Below are positions 32,633 through 42,949 of a stretch of 64,000 bases of DNA, piece after piece. The position numbers were made by a program, and so were the translations under genes. The notes under the pieces were generated by a model. The model was not told the DNA's origin, made no database searches, and saw only the letters and a list, made by a program, of their open reading frames with translations. The stretch covers positions 124,001 through 188,000 of the forward strand of contig NC_025262.1 of NCBI RefSeq assembly GCF_000740895.1, read 5' to 3'. This DNA comes from Theileria orientalis strain Shintoku (lineage: Eukaryota; Apicomplexa; Aconoidasida; Piroplasmida; Theileriidae). The stretch's first letter is position 1, and every line of letters begins with the position of its first letter.

Positions 32633-33812
32633 ATGTATCTTTTATGGCTTTATTTATTCAGTTTTATTGTTTTTAACTTGTGTGTATGTATTAAATTGAA
32701 TAAAATCCCCGTTGGAAGCGACCCGGACGGCCACGCTATCAACTCGAGAAACAACTATCTAAAGGGTGCGTTTTTTTTAATTAATATCATGTTAGGTTAC
32801 GCTGGACTTGGGTTTGACTTAATCGTTGGGAATCCTTTTAATAATTTCAATGATTTGAACACTTTCGGTTTGCGATCCTCCATAATTGCTCAGCCTGTTG
32901 TGAGAATCGATGAGTTCGACAACATTTTTGTTGAAGGCAACAAACGAGTCTGGTACAGGAGCGTCGTTAATTGCTATCAGGATTTCGAGGTACTTTCTAA
33001 TCATCAAATCCCTGTGTAGCCTCATTTAATTGACAATGAGAGTGACTTGGTAAAGGACCTTTTTAACGACTTCTCTCTCGACAGTCCCTTCAGTGAGGAA
33101 CTTTGGCAGCGCAATGCCAGAGGCTTAGACGTTAAGAACTTCGTTAACAGCGACAGCAAGTTAAAAATTCTAAAGTCCTACTGCAGCCTATATGAGACTG
33201 GACTAATCCTGCCGTACAACGGGTACTTTTACTAGTGTGTTAATGATTTTTAGGTCACTCTCCAAAGACTTTCGTGAAGGCGTTAAAAAGTTGCCAGACT
33301 CCGTTGAGCGCGCTTCTGACTGCCCTCTAGACCTCTTCATTACAGAGCCAAAAACTGACAAGTGTAAAAATATCAGAGCCTGGATCAACTTCTTCAAAGT
33401 TTACGGAACTCATGTTACTACATACGTACTGATCGGTGTGTTTAAATTTTATAAATGTGTGTTAGGTGGCAAGTTTATAAACATGGATAGCGCCGTCAAC
33501 ATTAAATTGAACGAGAAAGTTGACAAGAGCACTTCCGAAAACGCCACCCAAACCACTGACATATTCCAGCGGAAGGTGAAGGCGAGTAAGCTGAAGAAGA
33601 ACATGTGGATAATTGGCGGCTACTTCGTGGAAGGCCTTGAAAGAATCAACTCTGCATCCTTTGCCACGTGGGTCAGAACAATACGAAATAGAGCCATGCC
33701 GATTAAGGCAAAATTTTCGGCACTATCTATTTTCTTTCCAGAAAAACAGCAGGCCTATTTGAGTTCGTTAAAATATTACTCCGAATTGATGGGAATCGAT
33801 AGGCCAACATGA
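32633..33812 (+). CDS. Perforin-like MACPF protein, PLP-A, 352 aa
   Basis: MACPF proteins oligomerise into membrane pores; in apicomplexans they serve host-cell exit and vector-tissue traversal. Exons are 32633-32765, 32796-32989, 33020-33222, 33254-33435 and 33466-33812; all four introns are 30-31 bases. A signal peptide covers about residues 1-20 (LLWLYLFSFIVFNLCVC). The MACPF start is YAGLGFDLIVGNP. The family signature is WINFFKVYGTH (W..FF..YGTH), followed by the GGK turn. The final block, WVRTIRNRAMPIKAKF, corresponds to the end of the MACPF fold. No C-terminal beta-repeat domain follows, so membrane binding must rely on the MACPF core or partners. The last intron (30 bases) is divisible by three and open, so an unspliced reading would insert ten residues; splicing is favoured because the paralogues have an intron at the same point and phase. 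Confidence 0.88.
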
Positions 33813-34008
33813 TGTGTTGGTTCCGCGTCCTCGTTAAGTGAAAAGGCTGAGAATCAATATCTGTCGTTCCACTCTTTATTATATTTTGTAATTTTACATA
33901 ATTTAATATATACCACAAAGTTTTTTTATGGGTACAGATATTTAAATGATGATCAGGTGTGTTTACTTATACACCACATTGACTTTATTTTCAGTTTACT
34001 TATTTAAA

Positions 34009-34922
34009 ATGGCTGATGAGGGTGAATACAGTTTTTCCCTGACCACTTTTAGTCCGTCTGGAAAACTCGTACAGATAGAATATGCCTTGAATGGTGTCGC
34101 TAAAGGCGCTCCAACATTAGGTATGTTGTTGTATATAATATTTAGAATTCAATCTTTTAATTGAACTTTAAACGACCATTGTGCTATATAAAACAAATTA
34201 TAACTATGGTTTTAACATTTATAATAGGTATAAAGGCTTCCAATGGTGTTGTGATTGCGGCTGAAAAAAAACAAACTTCAAGCCTGATCGAGAGTGATTC
34301 CTTGAACAAGATCGATTTTTTTGCAGACCACATTGGTGCTGTGGCTGCTGGTATGCCTGCTGATTTCCGTGTGGTTTTAAGGAAGGGTCGAAAGGAGGTT
34401 TGTTTATTCAACAACTGAAAACTAGCTCACTCACTATTTTCTTCTTTAATTAACGAGTTTTAGGCTATGAAATATAAAGCAACTTATGGAGATGATATTC
34501 CTGGTTCGCAACTGGTAAAGGACGTTGCATCGATTATGCAGGAGTTTACACATACTGGCGGGGTTAGGCCCTTCGGCATCTCTCTCTTGCTTGCTTCGTA
34601 AGTTTGTTTTCAGTATATTTGTCTTAGATATGACGACGAAGGCCCACAGTTATATCAAATTGACCCCTCTGGAGCTTATTTTGGGTGGAAGGCCACTGCA
34701 ATTGGAAGCAGGATGGAAAACAATAACACCTTTCTGGAAAAAAGGTACAGTCCTGATATGGAATTGGAGGACGCTATTCACATTGCAATTTTGACCTTGA
34801 AGGAAGGGTTTGAGGGAGAACTCACCTCAGATAACATAGAGATTGGTGTGGTTGGACAGGACAAAAAATTTAAAATCCTCCCACCAGAAACCATTGATGA
34901 CTATTTAAATGAAGTACAATAA
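34009..34922 (+). CDS. PSMA2: Proteasome subunit alpha type-2
   Basis: This is a structural alpha-ring subunit of the 20S proteasome. Exons are 34009-34120, 34228-34397, 34464-34597 and 34628-34922, giving 236 aa (human 234). The alpha-type N-terminal signature is [17 protein letters not shown]. Alpha-2 markers include [20 protein letters not shown] and [13 protein letters not shown]. The predicted protein starts [14 protein letters not shown], matching the conserved alpha-2 N-terminus (Y-S-F-S-L-T-T-F). Intron 3 is 30 bases. A plus-strand ATG at 33946 in another frame is not used. Confidence 0.96.
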
Positions 34923-35088
34923 CTTGGATTAATTTGTTTGATTGTTATTTATTTATACTAATTTCAGTTTTACCGTTTTATCTTAATACTCATTATTGTG
35001 TAAGAGGTCGTATTTTACTTTTATTCTTGTATAATATTTAACTGATTCACAAAATGTATTTAATAAATGTACTTTATAATTAATAAAA

Positions 35089-37114
35089 ATGGCTGATGAA
35101 GATAAGCAAGTGTATGATTTGGACGGTTCCAAACTTTTGGGCAATGTGCGAATTTTCACCAATGGCCTCGCCAAAATAAGTATGAATGCCACTATTTTGT
35201 ATAATTCACACTTTAGAATATTCTACTATTTCCAAAGATGTTGAGCGACTGAAGGATTCTAAGAATTTAGGCGAGCTTTTGAGTTTATTACAAGATACGC
35301 ATCAGGTATGATTAAATTTAGTTTTATTTTAGAATTTAGCTGTAATTACCAATTTTTTACTTAGAAACTTGATCGGCTTGGCATTTTTAAGGGATTGACT
35401 TCCACTATTGACCGAGGAGAGAGGGAAGGAGACGTTGATGTTGTGTTAACATTTGAGGAGAAACCGGCCCTTTACACAGCCGGAGCCAGTGTAAATTCTA
35501 AGACGAAAGCAGGAATCGTATGTGTTTAAGGCTATAGAAGCTATTTGTTACTAGTTTAAACCAAATTGACTCTTTTGTGTAGGAATTTAAGGGTGAGATT
35601 CCTGGGATTTTTGGTTCCTCGAACACTTTAACACTGAGTGCAAACACTGCGGGCACTGGGAACAATGAGTTGACGGTATTTTGCAACTGAAGTTCACCTA
35701 ATCTTCTTTTAGGGCAGTTTTTATATACCGAGGATTCCTCTAATGGACAAATTCACCGGATTGGTCTCAGTGTTCACCTCCTTCAATGACTTAAAAAAAT
35801 ACTGCTCATACACAAATAGAACTAAGGGGTTCAAATTCATGTTATCTAATATAAATCAGCGTCACAATTTCGTCTGGGTACGTTCAATTGATTCTGATGA
35901 GTAAATATCCTTTAGGAATCCAGCATTAGGGATGTCTATCCGGTGTTCAACGATAGGATGAAAGCATCAGAAATGTATTTTGCCAGCATTATCTAATCGT
36001 CTACTTAACTACATTTTATGAATTTGAACTTAATTACAATGATGTTACCTCATGAGTCAGCTAATGGTTTCTTTCTAGGGTGCTGAGGAATAGTGGATGT
36101 TCCTTAAAGAATTCACTCTCCTACGTTTACAAGTATGATGGCACCAAGGGCGATGGAGTTCCAACTGAGGGTCAAGTCACCCAAATTAAACTGGTATAAT
36201 AGGCGTTAATTACTCGTTTATGGATCCTTTGATGACTAATTTGAAATAATTGTTTAGGAATCGGGCCTACCTGGAGGCGATAGTCTGTTCTTCAAGTTTA
36301 ATTACAACATGCTGTACTCTAAGCAGTTGTTCCAGAACCTGGTTAGTTCTACTTTAAGCATAGTTGGCATATTTAGTACATTTATCGATCCTAATATCAC
36401 TATTCCGGCATTGCCAACCTCCTAAATAACAATGTGTAGATAATGAACTTAAATGTCGGCTGCGGATACCTGTACAACTTCGGCCCCTATAATAAAAACG
36501 CAAACTTGTTGGACAAGTTCAACTTCACTGGCCCCTCAGGATCTCACTTGGCGCTCAGGGGATTCAGGTTCCAGGGCTTAGGGCCATACGACCACGGTTA
36601 CTCCTAGTTACTGTTTACATGGTTGCTATAATTTAGTTTCTATAACTTGACTACCGTGAAACTAGTTGAATAAATGAATTATTACAGGGTTGGTGTTAAA
36701 CGATAATGACGAATGGGTTGAGAAAATAGACCATTTGGGCGGAGACTACTATGCCAACTTGGAGCTATCGCTGTACTATCCACTAAAATTCATTCAAACT
36801 CCAAAGTATTTCCATAATTATCATTCCTCATAACTCCTATTTACCCTTTTAGGCCCATGTTGTTCACCTTTTTTAATGTTGGATCGTTATCCAATAGCAC
36901 TTCAAGATGTACTTTTCTCAGCTAATTTTTATTTTTAGTTGACTTATACAATCAGGTGTTCAACGACCTGAGGATGTCCGTCGGTGCTGGTCTGTCCTTA
37001 AACCTTGCCCGTGGCTGCTGGCTTGAGGCCTTCTACGCCAAGCCTCTGGTCTACTTCCCCTCGGATAGCATTTCCAACTTCCAGCTCGGACTAAGGTTTA
37101 AGCAGTCTATGTAA
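35089..37114 (+). CDS. SAM50: Mitochondrial outer-membrane beta-barrel assembly protein SAM50
   Basis: SAM50 is an Omp85-family barrel that folds beta-barrel proteins into the mitochondrial outer membrane. Twelve exons: 35089-35179, 35217-35305, 35365-35517, 35583-35675, 35713-35877, 35916-35974, 36079-36193, 36258-36341, 36440-36596, 36688-36805, 36853-36908, 36939-37114, giving 451 aa. A POTRA-like region comes first (VRIFTNGLAK, then ERLKDSKNLGELLSLL). The barrel holds LRGFRFQGLGP (the conserved LRGF loop motif that plugs the barrel), GGDYYANLELSLYYPL, FFNVGSL, and the terminal strands DLRMSVGAGLSL and FQLGLRFKQS, ending in the family-type C-terminus. Many introns are 30-60 bases. An apicomplexan apicoplast Omp85 is the alternative, but the lack of a signal peptide favours SAM50. 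Confidence 0.88.
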
Positions 37115-37179
37115 TTTATCGCAATAATACGCTAAAATGTATTCACGTACACGTTAACACATTAATTTACGCTTAAATC

Positions 37180-37446
37180 TTAGTATCTATAGCCCGGTTG
37201 ATTCCTCAGCTCCAGCTCCTTCTTAAACTGTTCGTTATCGTAATAGGTGGCGGCTAAAGGAACCGCCAACATAAGGGCAGCTATGAAAAACAGCCTTGGT
37301 ACTGAGCGATACAGTCTTCCTGGCTTAGGATTTATTGCTTCATTCACAATTTTAGGGTTGTACGCAGTTGTGTTTGTAGAAAAGGTTCTATTCTGAGCTT
37401 TAAAAATTGAGCGAGAGATACTATACAACTTAGTATAATTCCTCAT
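37180..37446 (-). CDS. Small mitochondrial-type membrane protein, 88 aa
   Basis: Unrecognised. A single exon encodes a basic Ser/Arg-rich N-terminus (MRNYTKLYSISRSIFKAQNRTFST) that fits a mitochondrial presequence with an RTFST-type cleavage region. One hydrophobic span follows (LFFIAALMLAVPLAATYY) and then a short polar tail ending in GYRY. The plan is that of small respiratory-chain or translocase subunits. It is convergent with SAM50 (65 bases between stops). The family cannot be named from the sequence alone. Confidence 0.7.
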   Translation of the reverse strand: MRNYTKLYSISRSIFKAQNRTFSTNTTAYNPKIVNEAINPKPGRLYRSVPRLFFIAALMLAVPLAATYYDNEQFKKELELRNQPGYRY

Positions 37447-37567
37447 AATATATGAACTTAAAATATAAATAAAAATGTGAATATGTGTTGAATAAACTAC
37501 AGTTTATGATGGGGATTGATGTCGTGATTCGTTTTCTAAAACATTTGAAATTAACGCACACAATTAA

Positions 37568-39653
37568 ATGTACTTGTTTAGAACGGCTTACATATTGATA
37601 TATACATGTATTTTTACTGTTTGTTGTGATTCTAATGATAAATTCGGTATTGACATACCCAAAATACACACCGTCGAGGAGTATGTTTTGATTGACCTCA
37701 AATAGAAATTTTAGGGCCTTTAAGTTGTTTCAGAATGAACCTAAACCGGAAAATATCACTGAATTAGGAACTGATTTGCTGCGATCGGCTGCGGTATCCG
37801 ACTTACACAACTATGGCATTGATTATTATTTCACTTATTTCAAAATATAATGAAAATGTTGCAAATTGCGTTTTTAGGAACATGTTGGTGAAATAAAAAC
37901 CATTAGTGGCAAATGTGTACCGGATTTTTCTCAACCTTGTCCAGGTAACTTTCAAGATTTGAATATACTTGTTTAGAAGGATGGGAGGTAAACGTTGTTA
38001 GATTACATAATTAATGGGATAAATTAATCCAGTTCAACGTCAATAACTATGTAGAGTGTTGGAGAGGTCTGTAGAGCCACTTCTTCATACAAGGGACTTT
38101 GTAAGACTGAGGCCTCCTTCAAGTCCTTCACTCCGGAACAGAAAATAAACTGGTCAAATTCGTGCCAAGTAAATTTTGTCTTCACAACCGATATTTTTAG
38201 GCTACTTGGCCTTGTAAGAAAGCTAATAAAAATGAAGAATGCAGTGATAACGAAAGAAACGTGAGTTTGTATATGCTGATATTCCTGTTCAGTATAATCA
38301 AACGTGTCCCATGCTTTTCGTTAAAGAGGTATTCAGTTGTAAGTTCATCTGAATTTTAGAAATCGGCGGATTCCGACAACTACATATGTGTTCCAGGTAT
38401 TTGTTGGAGGATATTTTAAGGATGATTTTACTATAACTTTTTTTAGACCTATCCAGTTACGTTGGACCTTGTAACTCGTTTGTGGATTTCACTGATTTCT
38501 CTAGAGAATCTAAGAGACTATGGGCAGTGAGTATGCTTATAGGCTAACCGATGTTGTAGGAATCGTGTGGAACAGGGTGGCCTTGTATGGTATGCTAAGC
38601 GTGCATTAATGTGTGAACTATTAGAGAAATTGCTCATTTGTGTTCGAGGAGTGCCCTCTGGACTGGACTAAGGATTCCGATGGCTCCTGCTTGGCACCTC
38701 CGTCCTACAAGGGCTCTTGTGATAGAAAATTCCACTTTACTCACTACACTCAAAGTAACTCTTTAATCATTTCATCTTAATTTTCAACTCTACAGAAATG
38801 AAGCTGGAGTACCTAAAAAGCTGTGATATCGCATTTGAATGTTCAAACTGTTGCAAAAAGGACTATGACAAGTGCCCAAGTTCGTCACCGTGTTTAAAAA
38901 ATGGCCATTTAGATAATTGGAAGGGAGGCGGCAATAACACCTGCACCAGTCCGAGCTACGATGAGTACTGCTCCAAATTATACTCCGACATCGTTGCTGC
39001 TACTAATAATAATAATAAGGCATCTTCTATGAATAGGGCTTCAAGTACTCAAAACAACAAACTGGTTATTAGCTTAAACGCTCTGAGCTATGATAACAAG
39101 GTTTTATTCGAATCCAAGTGTTCAATCGTCAACTTCCCCTGTGCTGAAACTGACGAGTATAACTGGAGTAGCCCGTGCCCCCTGAGTATTGTTGTCACTG
39201 CGTAGTTATTTATATATGTTTTATTGTCAACTTATGACTAGTTATTCTAACACAGTCGCTCATTAACCATTAATGTGTAGACTGGAATTTACTCAATGAT
39301 TATTGCACGCCCTTGTATATTGACGAATACGATGACTGCAAGAGTAAGAAGTCTTTCAGTTCTGAGGAGGAGAAACGTAAATGGTCCTCTTTTTGCCAAA
39401 TTCCCTGGCCTAAAATCGACGGATCTGACAACAGTCCTGAGGTCGTGACCATTACAGAGGCCAAAAAGGTTAACTTGAGTGGTCCTATAGTTCATGGTAC
39501 GTTGCTCTCCTGCTTCACATTCGACCTTCAGAGACTGGCGGCGTAAATGTCATTGGGGACGTGAGGCCTAAGGGGCGCGAGGGCCCTGTGGACATTGACT
39601 ACTCTAAAAAGATAAAAAATACTATGAAGTTGCAGGCTCCTCTGAACTCGTAG
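37568..39653 (+). CDS. CPW-WPC domain protein, secreted, 494 aa
   Basis: The CPW-WPC family is apicomplexan-specific; in Plasmodium its members are made in zygote/ookinete stages and lie at the cell surface. Fourteen exons: 37568-37680, 37715-37793, 37878-37944, 37977-37987 (11 bases), 38055-38168, 38201-38260, 38293-38328, 38360-38396, 38447-38526, 38560-38589, 38625-38754, 38796-39185, 39281-39496, 39532-39653. A signal peptide is present (YLFRTAYILIYTCIFTVCC). At least four Cys/Trp modules follow: CPEGWESVGEVC...SSYKGLC...ATWPC; CP...YIC...YVGPC...GTGWPC; CPLDW...SYKGSC...; and CPLNW...YIDEYDDC...IPWP. The later modules are more degenerate (one reads FECSNC, one IPWP in place of WPC). No transmembrane segment or GPI tail is evident. 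The splice between 39185 and 39281 recreates the CPLNW motif, supporting that choice. Confidence 0.87.
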
Positions 39654-39746
39654 GTTACCTCATTAATTTAATTTCTACTTTTCTCTGGGTTGTATATAAA
39701 TCGCTCTGTATCGTGTATGTGCTTCTGCTTAACCATATTAGAGGCG

Positions 39747-40370
39747 CTATCCCTTCCCTGATAGCATCAGGATAACTGCGAAGCCTACGATTGCGTGCTT
39801 CAGCGCCGGGTACTCGTTCAGGTAAATGCTCAAGATTCCCACTTTTGGAATCTTCATCAGGACTGTTCCGATCACGTCCTTTTCGTTAAGCCAGTTCTTG
39901 TTCTTTGGATACAGCGACCTGTCGTGGATTCTGTTGTTGTCGCCCTTGGTGAGCAGGCTGAGTGTGTCCTCTCCTTCGTGCAGGGTCAGCGCTCTGTGCA
40001 CTATTGGTATTTCCCTTCCCTCCAGCCTAAACACCACGATGTCTCCCGAGTTTACTTCTTTCTTCTTCATCAGGAACAGTATGTCTCCTCTGTAGAACGC
40101 GGGCTCCATGCTTCCGCTCAGGACCACGACCACTGGCGAATCCGTGCCTAAAACAGTGTTTGTCGGCAGAAGAGATTGAATTTGTATGGAAAAGGCTCAT
40201 GGGCCCATTCAAAACTTACCGGTTACCAGCATCGTCAATTTCCAGAACATAAGTGCCACAAAAAGCATCGAGGTGACTGAAAGCAGATATTCGAAGGATT
40301 CCAAGGGCCTTCTTTTAAAAATCCGAAACTCATTTCGAGTTTTATATAATTCCTCTTTCAAACTGTCCAT
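39747..40370 (-). CDS. SEC11: Signal peptidase complex catalytic subunit SEC11
   Basis: SEC11 is an ER-membrane serine protease that removes signal peptides. Exons (minus) are 40370-40220 and 40147-39747, giving 183 aa (yeast 167). An N-terminal membrane span lies near residues 28-48 (SVTSMLFVALMFWKLTML). The catalytic Ser is Ser63 in SGSMEP, and the catalytic His is His101 in IPIVHRAL (His in place of the bacterial Lys, as in all ER signal peptidases). KGDNNRIHD supplies the conserved Asp, and DVIGTVLMKIPKVG follows. A C-terminal hydrophobic stretch ends the protein. The 72-base intron splits Thr-Gly just before the catalytic loop. It is convergent with the CPW-WPC gene. Confidence 0.95.
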
Positions 40371-40582
40371 TTTGCCAAATATAGATATTGATACACCCGA
40401 TAAACAAGGATCGTTGTTCTACACAACACAATCTAACTGTATTTTTTAATCTGATCCGATCTTTCGTATAAAACTTGCAACTAAGCACATAAATGTAAAT
40501 CTAGGATAATTTAAATATTTGTGATTAATAACACATTATTGTATTCTTCTTTATTTGGCTATATGACTTTTTGACTAATGAT

Positions 40583-41359
40583 TTAACGCCTTGAAACCAT
40601 TGGGTATGCTATAAAGCAGCAGGATGTCACTTTCTTGCTCTTATTCTTGACTGCCTTCACCAGGTGTTCCTCCGATCCGAAGTATCTCTCCATGCTCATT
40701 GCTGGCTTTCCGAACACGCTTCTCATATCGAAGTTTGGAACTAGCGGCGGTACAAATACCAACGCGCAATAACTTAGTGGCGTGCCTCCTTGCGGCATTA
40801 TTGAAACGTAGTCTAAATCGAAGCTGAATTTCGACACTCCAGATTCCAAAGGGGACTTTGGGCTGCTCCAGCCGTACAAACTCGCTTTGTTTGCCCTTTT
40901 TCCATCGCTGTGTATATCGTACCCAATTAACAGGGAGTTGTACCTTTCGCTTAACCCCGTTACTGTTATTTTTGGTGACGTCGAGTACGGCCTTTTGGCC
41001 TCGACTACACACTTGATGTTCTCGTCGTCGTCGTCATCGAAGTCCAGTTCATCTTCGTTTGATCCGTCAATTATGTCATCGAAGTCCCTAGGGATGTTTC
41101 TCATCGGTTTGATTGGTGGCAGCCCTAGTTCCCGTTCGTTTATATAAGGTCCAGCTGCGATTTGTTGATTCTCAGGCTTTCTGCTTCCATTCTTCCTTGT
41201 TTTTACTGGGATTGGTATTTGCATTCTATTTGCTTGATATAAGGATGCGTATGGTCTTTGAGCTGGTAGTTCGTAGCGAATTCGGCCACCTCTATCGCCC
41301 ACCACTACTCTAAAACCAATCAGTGCTAAAAATATTAAAATACTATAGTTTAACGACAT
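40583..41359 (-). CDS. Secreted unknown protein, 258 aa
   Basis: Unrecognised. A single exon starts at MSLNYSILIFLALIGF, a clear signal peptide (cleavage expected near VVVGD). The mature N-terminal third is basic and Pro-rich (ELPAQRPYASL, IPIPVKTRKNGSRK). An acidic run follows (DELDFDDDDDEN near residue 110). The C-terminal half seems folded (KCVVEAKRPYS, KFSFDLDYVSIMP, SYCALVFVPPLVPNFD) and has four cysteines, two adjacent (SCC). There is no transmembrane or GPI signal. It lies between SEC11 and COQ2. It may be a secreted effector or a secretory-organelle protein; that is inferred only from the signal peptide and the lack of a known family. Confidence 0.75.
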   Translation of the reverse strand: MSLNYSILIFLALIGFRVVVGDRGGRIRYELPAQRPYASLYQANRMQIPIPVKTRKNGSRKPENQQIAAGPYINERELGLPPIKPMRNIPRDFDDIIDGSNEDELDFDDDDDENIKCVVEAKRPYSTSPKITVTGLSERYNSLLIGYDIHSDGKRANKASLYGWSSPKSPLESGVSKFSFDLDYVSIMPQGGTPLSYCALVFVPPLVPNFDMRSVFGKPAMSMERYFGSEEHLVKAVKNKSKKVTSCCFIAYPMVSRR

Positions 41360-41417
41360 TTTATCCAATTAAACAGATGTTCTAATTATATAAAAGATCA
41401 CCATGTATCGAAGAAAA

Positions 41418-42906
41418 TCAAATATTAGATTTGGCGCGTCTATCAAATTTCAGGTCCAGGGACAATTCTTTCTTTCCGGCCAGGATTCCAGCCAGTATTA
41501 TTCCTCCGTATATTACGCTGTTCTTAAAAAACCTGAAACAGTTTGCTGGGTCTTCCAGGTTAACATTTTTCAGTTGCCTCATCATCCACAGGTGTGACAG
41601 TACGACGCTGGCGTAAAATGGATCCTATGTTTAAATTTAATACAAGTTACAATAATAAATTTAATTATAACTACCATCAATAACTTTTTGAGTATATTTG
41701 GTGAGTTACCCCTAATTTTGCGAAGTATCCGCAGGTTGCCAGCAGTATTGACATATTATATGCTACGAGGTTACACATCTTCTTTGTGTTGTCACCCCTG
41801 AATTTTAATTATAGAGATATATATTTTTGTGTATGTTACCAGAGTAGCGCCAGTGATTTAAGTCCCAATTTTTTGTCAAACTCCTTGTCCTGGTGCGCGT
41901 ATATTGTATCGTAAATCATGGGCCATATTGATGCCGTTAAGTATATAAATATTGGAGGCAGTGTTATTGGACCACCGGATATTATAGTCCAGGCCTAAAG
42001 GGCGGAATTACTGTAAAAACTGTACCATCAGTGTGCCTATGCTTGAGGACATTCCTAGGATAAGCTGGGCGTAGTTTGTGTATCTCTTCATTAGGGGATA
42101 TAGTGAGCATGTTATTGAGGTGAGGAATCCGAGCATTATCCTAAGATTCTGGTTAAAACTACTCAGCCTTACGTATTAGTATCAAACTGGAGCAATATTG
42201 AAAGAGCCATTGCAGAGTTGAACGCCAAGGTGGTTAAGGCTACAAAAATAAATGATAAACAATGTTAAAGGACAAAAAGCGTATATTTTGGCTATACCAT
42301 TGATTTAATTTATTAAATCCTACCCTCCTTGGTTCCTATTAAACCGCTAGCCAGGGGCCTGATCTTTGTTCTTTCTACGTGTTTGTCGAAGTTTTTATCA
42401 AAGAGGTCGTTTATGCAACATCCTGCTGATCTTGCGAAGAAGGCGCCCAAACACATTAATCCCATCTTCTTGAGTTCAAGGAACGTTACTACTGAGGGTA
42501 AGGCCAAGGATGCGCTCCACATTGCTGGTAAAGCAAATATAACCACTGGCATTAATGAATGTATTCTCATTAACCTTCCACATGATGCAATTTTGTCATA
42601 GAATCCTACATTTTTGGAGGGGTTGGAATTGTTTACATGTATATGTCTGAGTTTTGGCAGCAGAAAAGGTGAATCGTTTTGACGATTAAGTTTATCATTA
42701 TTTAAATCATTTATTTTTGTGTTTGTTACGTATAATCTGACACAGTGGTTGTAATTGGAGCCAGTTTTATGCTTTGGCACAATTGACCTATAAAACAAGT
42801 TATTACTGTATATATTGACCAAGTCCCTTCTTGTTTGTAAAATAATTCTATTAAACATGACGAAAAATATGATAAATTTTAAATTGATTAGTTTTTGATC
42901 CCCCAT
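41418..42906 (-). CDS. COQ2: 4-hydroxybenzoate polyprenyltransferase
   Basis: COQ2 is the integral inner-mitochondrial-membrane enzyme that joins a polyprenyl chain to 4-hydroxybenzoate in ubiquinone synthesis. Six exons (minus): 42906-42324, 42239-42173, 42140-42026, 41994-41840, 41797-41710, 41624-41418, giving 404 aa. The UbiA-family motifs are present: [20 protein letters not shown] (first Asp-rich motif and following basic block) and [10 protein letters not shown] (second Asp-rich motif). Hydrophobic spans lie between and after them ([30 protein letters not shown]). The first 100 residues are Asn/Lys-rich with basic residues, a plausible mitochondrial presequence; a second ATG at 42858 is an alternative start. 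Introns are 31, 32, 42, 84-86 bases. The start lies only about 43 bases downstream of the PLP-B stop. Confidence 0.93.
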
Positions 42907-42949
42907 CAGAATTCCATTAATTTTTGGTGTTTATTCCCTCTAAATGGTT

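Noticed and set aside
37607..37630. ATG at 37604-37606 as start of the CPW-WPC gene
   Set aside because: It hits a stop after seven codons; the ATG at 37568 in another frame gives a signal peptide and runs in phase into the second exon.
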